From Salinirubellus salinus (GTDB lineage: Archaea; Halobacteriota; Halobacteria; Halobacteriales; Haloarculaceae): a stretch of DNA of 64,000 nt. A program made the position numbers and the translations under genes. Positions 63,196-64,000 of the stretch are shown in pieces (position 1 is the stretch's first letter; every line of letters begins with the position of its first letter). The stretch lies in assembly GCF_025231485.1 (NCBI RefSeq), contig NZ_CP104003.1:1116001-1180000 (forward strand). Direction: 5' to 3'. The notes beneath the pieces were generated by a model that was not told the origin of the DNA, did no database searches, and was given only the letters and a program-made list of their open reading frames with translations.

Positions 63196-64000
63196 ATGAT
63201 AGCCCAGTATCTCGAGCGCCTGTTCACCTGGGAGAGTCTCGAGAACACCGAACGTGGGGTGGAGTTCGAACTCAAGAATCGGCTGACTGACGCGACGTTC
63301 AACGGCATCACCGCGGCACGCCTCGACGGCGAGTCGATCGACCTCTCGGCGGTCTCGCTGGAACTCCCCGAGGGCACGCATCGACCCGTCGAGGAGATAA
63401 CCCGGACCGACCCGCTCGTGTTCGACCTCGCCGACACCGCACAGGTCGTCCTCGACGTCGATCGCCTCCGGCTGGGCACCCACGAACTCGAGGTCGGGAT
63501 GGACGTCGACGGCTTCGGCGCCGTCTCGTTCGACGTGACCGACGACGTGACCGAGGCAGACCTGCTCGACGTGGACCCCGCCGACTACACGGTGGCGGCG
63601 TTGCGCGACCTCGTGGCCGGCGTGACCGAACCCGTGGAACTGGAGCGCCTGCTCGAGCGTGAGCGCGACGGGAAGGACCGCGAGACCGGGACGGCGGCCA
63701 TAGAGTCGCGGCTGGACGCGGTCGAACCGACTGCCCCCGCCGCGCTCGCCGGGACGGACGAGGGCGACCACGGCCGCGAGCGGGACGCCCTCCTCGGTGG
63801 GACGCTCGCGGACCTCGTGACCGGCGTCCTCGAGTCACCGGTGCGGGCCACCGTCTACACGGCCCTGCAGACCTGTGGCGAGGCGAGCGCGGCCGACGTG
63901 GCCGAGCGTACCTTGCTGACGGAGTCGGCGGTCGAGGGGACGCTCGAGGACCTCGTGCTCGACGGCGTCGTCGAGCGAGGGGACGCCGGCTACCGTGCGA
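63196..64000 (+). CDS. Haloarchaeal protein with C-terminal winged-helix-like region (partial)
   Basis: The frame begins at ATG 63196 and runs off the right edge after 268 codons. The N-terminal part, with repeated Asp/Glu-rich strands (FELKNRLTDATFNGI), looks like a beta-rich domain. The C-terminal end, RATVYTALQTCGEASAADV then LLTESAVEGTLEDLVLDG, reads as a helix-turn-helix. The codon use is typical of the window. I do not recognise the family. Confidence 0.75.
   Translation, partial: MIAQYLERLFTWESLENTERGVEFELKNRLTDATFNGITAARLDGESIDLSAVSLELPEGTHRPVEEITRTDPLVFDLADTAQVVLDVDRLRLGTHELEVGMDVDGFGAVSFDVTDDVTEADLLDVDPADYTVAALRDLVAGVTEPVELERLLERERDGKDRETGTAAIESRLDAVEPTAPAALAGTDEGDHGRERDALLGGTLADLVTGVLESPVRATVYTALQTCGEASAADVAERTLLTESAVEGTLEDLVLDGVVERGDAGYRA

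Overview
The window is from a haloarchaeon (class Halobacteria). The DNA is very GC-rich with GAC/GAG/GTC-dominated codon use and acidic proteins. Signal peptides are of the twin-arginine lipoprotein and PGF-CTERM types. There is a HalX response regulator, a bacterio-opsin-activator-like HTH protein, a membrane-anchored halocyanin, a type III RuBisCO and ribosomal protein L40e, and many genes begin about 26-30 bases after a TATA-like box (leaderless promoters). I could not identify the species. About 60 protein genes were found. I saw no rRNA, tRNA, CRISPR array or complete insertion sequence. The first and last genes run off the window.

Layout. 1-3.6 kb: a partial HalX regulator, a small Cys-rich protein, tyrS, an HxlR regulator divergent from a DoxX gene, and a zinc-finger protein. 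3.6-9 kb: an SRPBCC protein, a three-gene ABC exporter operon whose first permease is fused to a PrsW-like membrane protease, and an aldo/keto reductase. 9-16.7 kb: cell-surface and membrane proteins (a PGF-CTERM protein with 18-bp repeats, a Bat-like regulator, a DUF4349 lipoprotein, DUF2071, a bacterial-PH-domain pair, a Tat-exported protein). 16.9-21.3 kb: a VOC protein, a flavin-type protein, the CcdA-TlpA thiol redox pair, a DUF3179 lipoprotein, and a lipoprotein gene broken by one extra G. 21.3-28.8 kb: a K+ channel with TrkA domains, a CDGSH protein, a penicillin acylase homologue, and a DUF262 (GmrSD-type) protein with a degenerate nuclease end. 28.8-38.7 kb: a DJ-1 protein, a HAD phosphatase, a 52-residue gene with a strong promoter, type III RuBisCO, a methyltransferase, a HIT protein, a CDF metal exporter with a Mn-type site, Hsp20, a UbiB-like kinase and an aminotransferase. 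38.7-49.8 kb: a PAS histidine kinase, PspA, thrS, a RecA-like protein without a P-loop, an acyl-CoA synthetase, halocyanin, an SDR-patatin operon resembling haloarchaeal PHB mobilisation genes, and small proteins. 49.9-52.6 kb: a molybdopterin oxidoreductase-fold protein and a partly duplicated ATP-grasp gene interrupted by AT-richer DNA. 52.8-64 kb: a MoCF-domain protein, a CBS-linked site-2 protease, a metallo-beta-lactamase-fold protein, a large PAS/GAF kinase, L40e, an enolase-superfamily member, Tsr3, an NTF2-like protein, a universal stress protein, serS and a partial HTH protein.

Most genes are single or in pairs, so the region reads as chromosomal core with accessory pieces. The points most worth a second look are the ABC permease-PrsW fusion, the chimeric ATP-grasp duplication at about 50.7-52.0 kb, the HxlR/DoxX divergent operator with a start-stop-coupled leader ORF, the frameshifted lipoprotein, the degenerate DUF262 protein, and the SDR-patatin pair. 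I see no clearly new multi-gene system.
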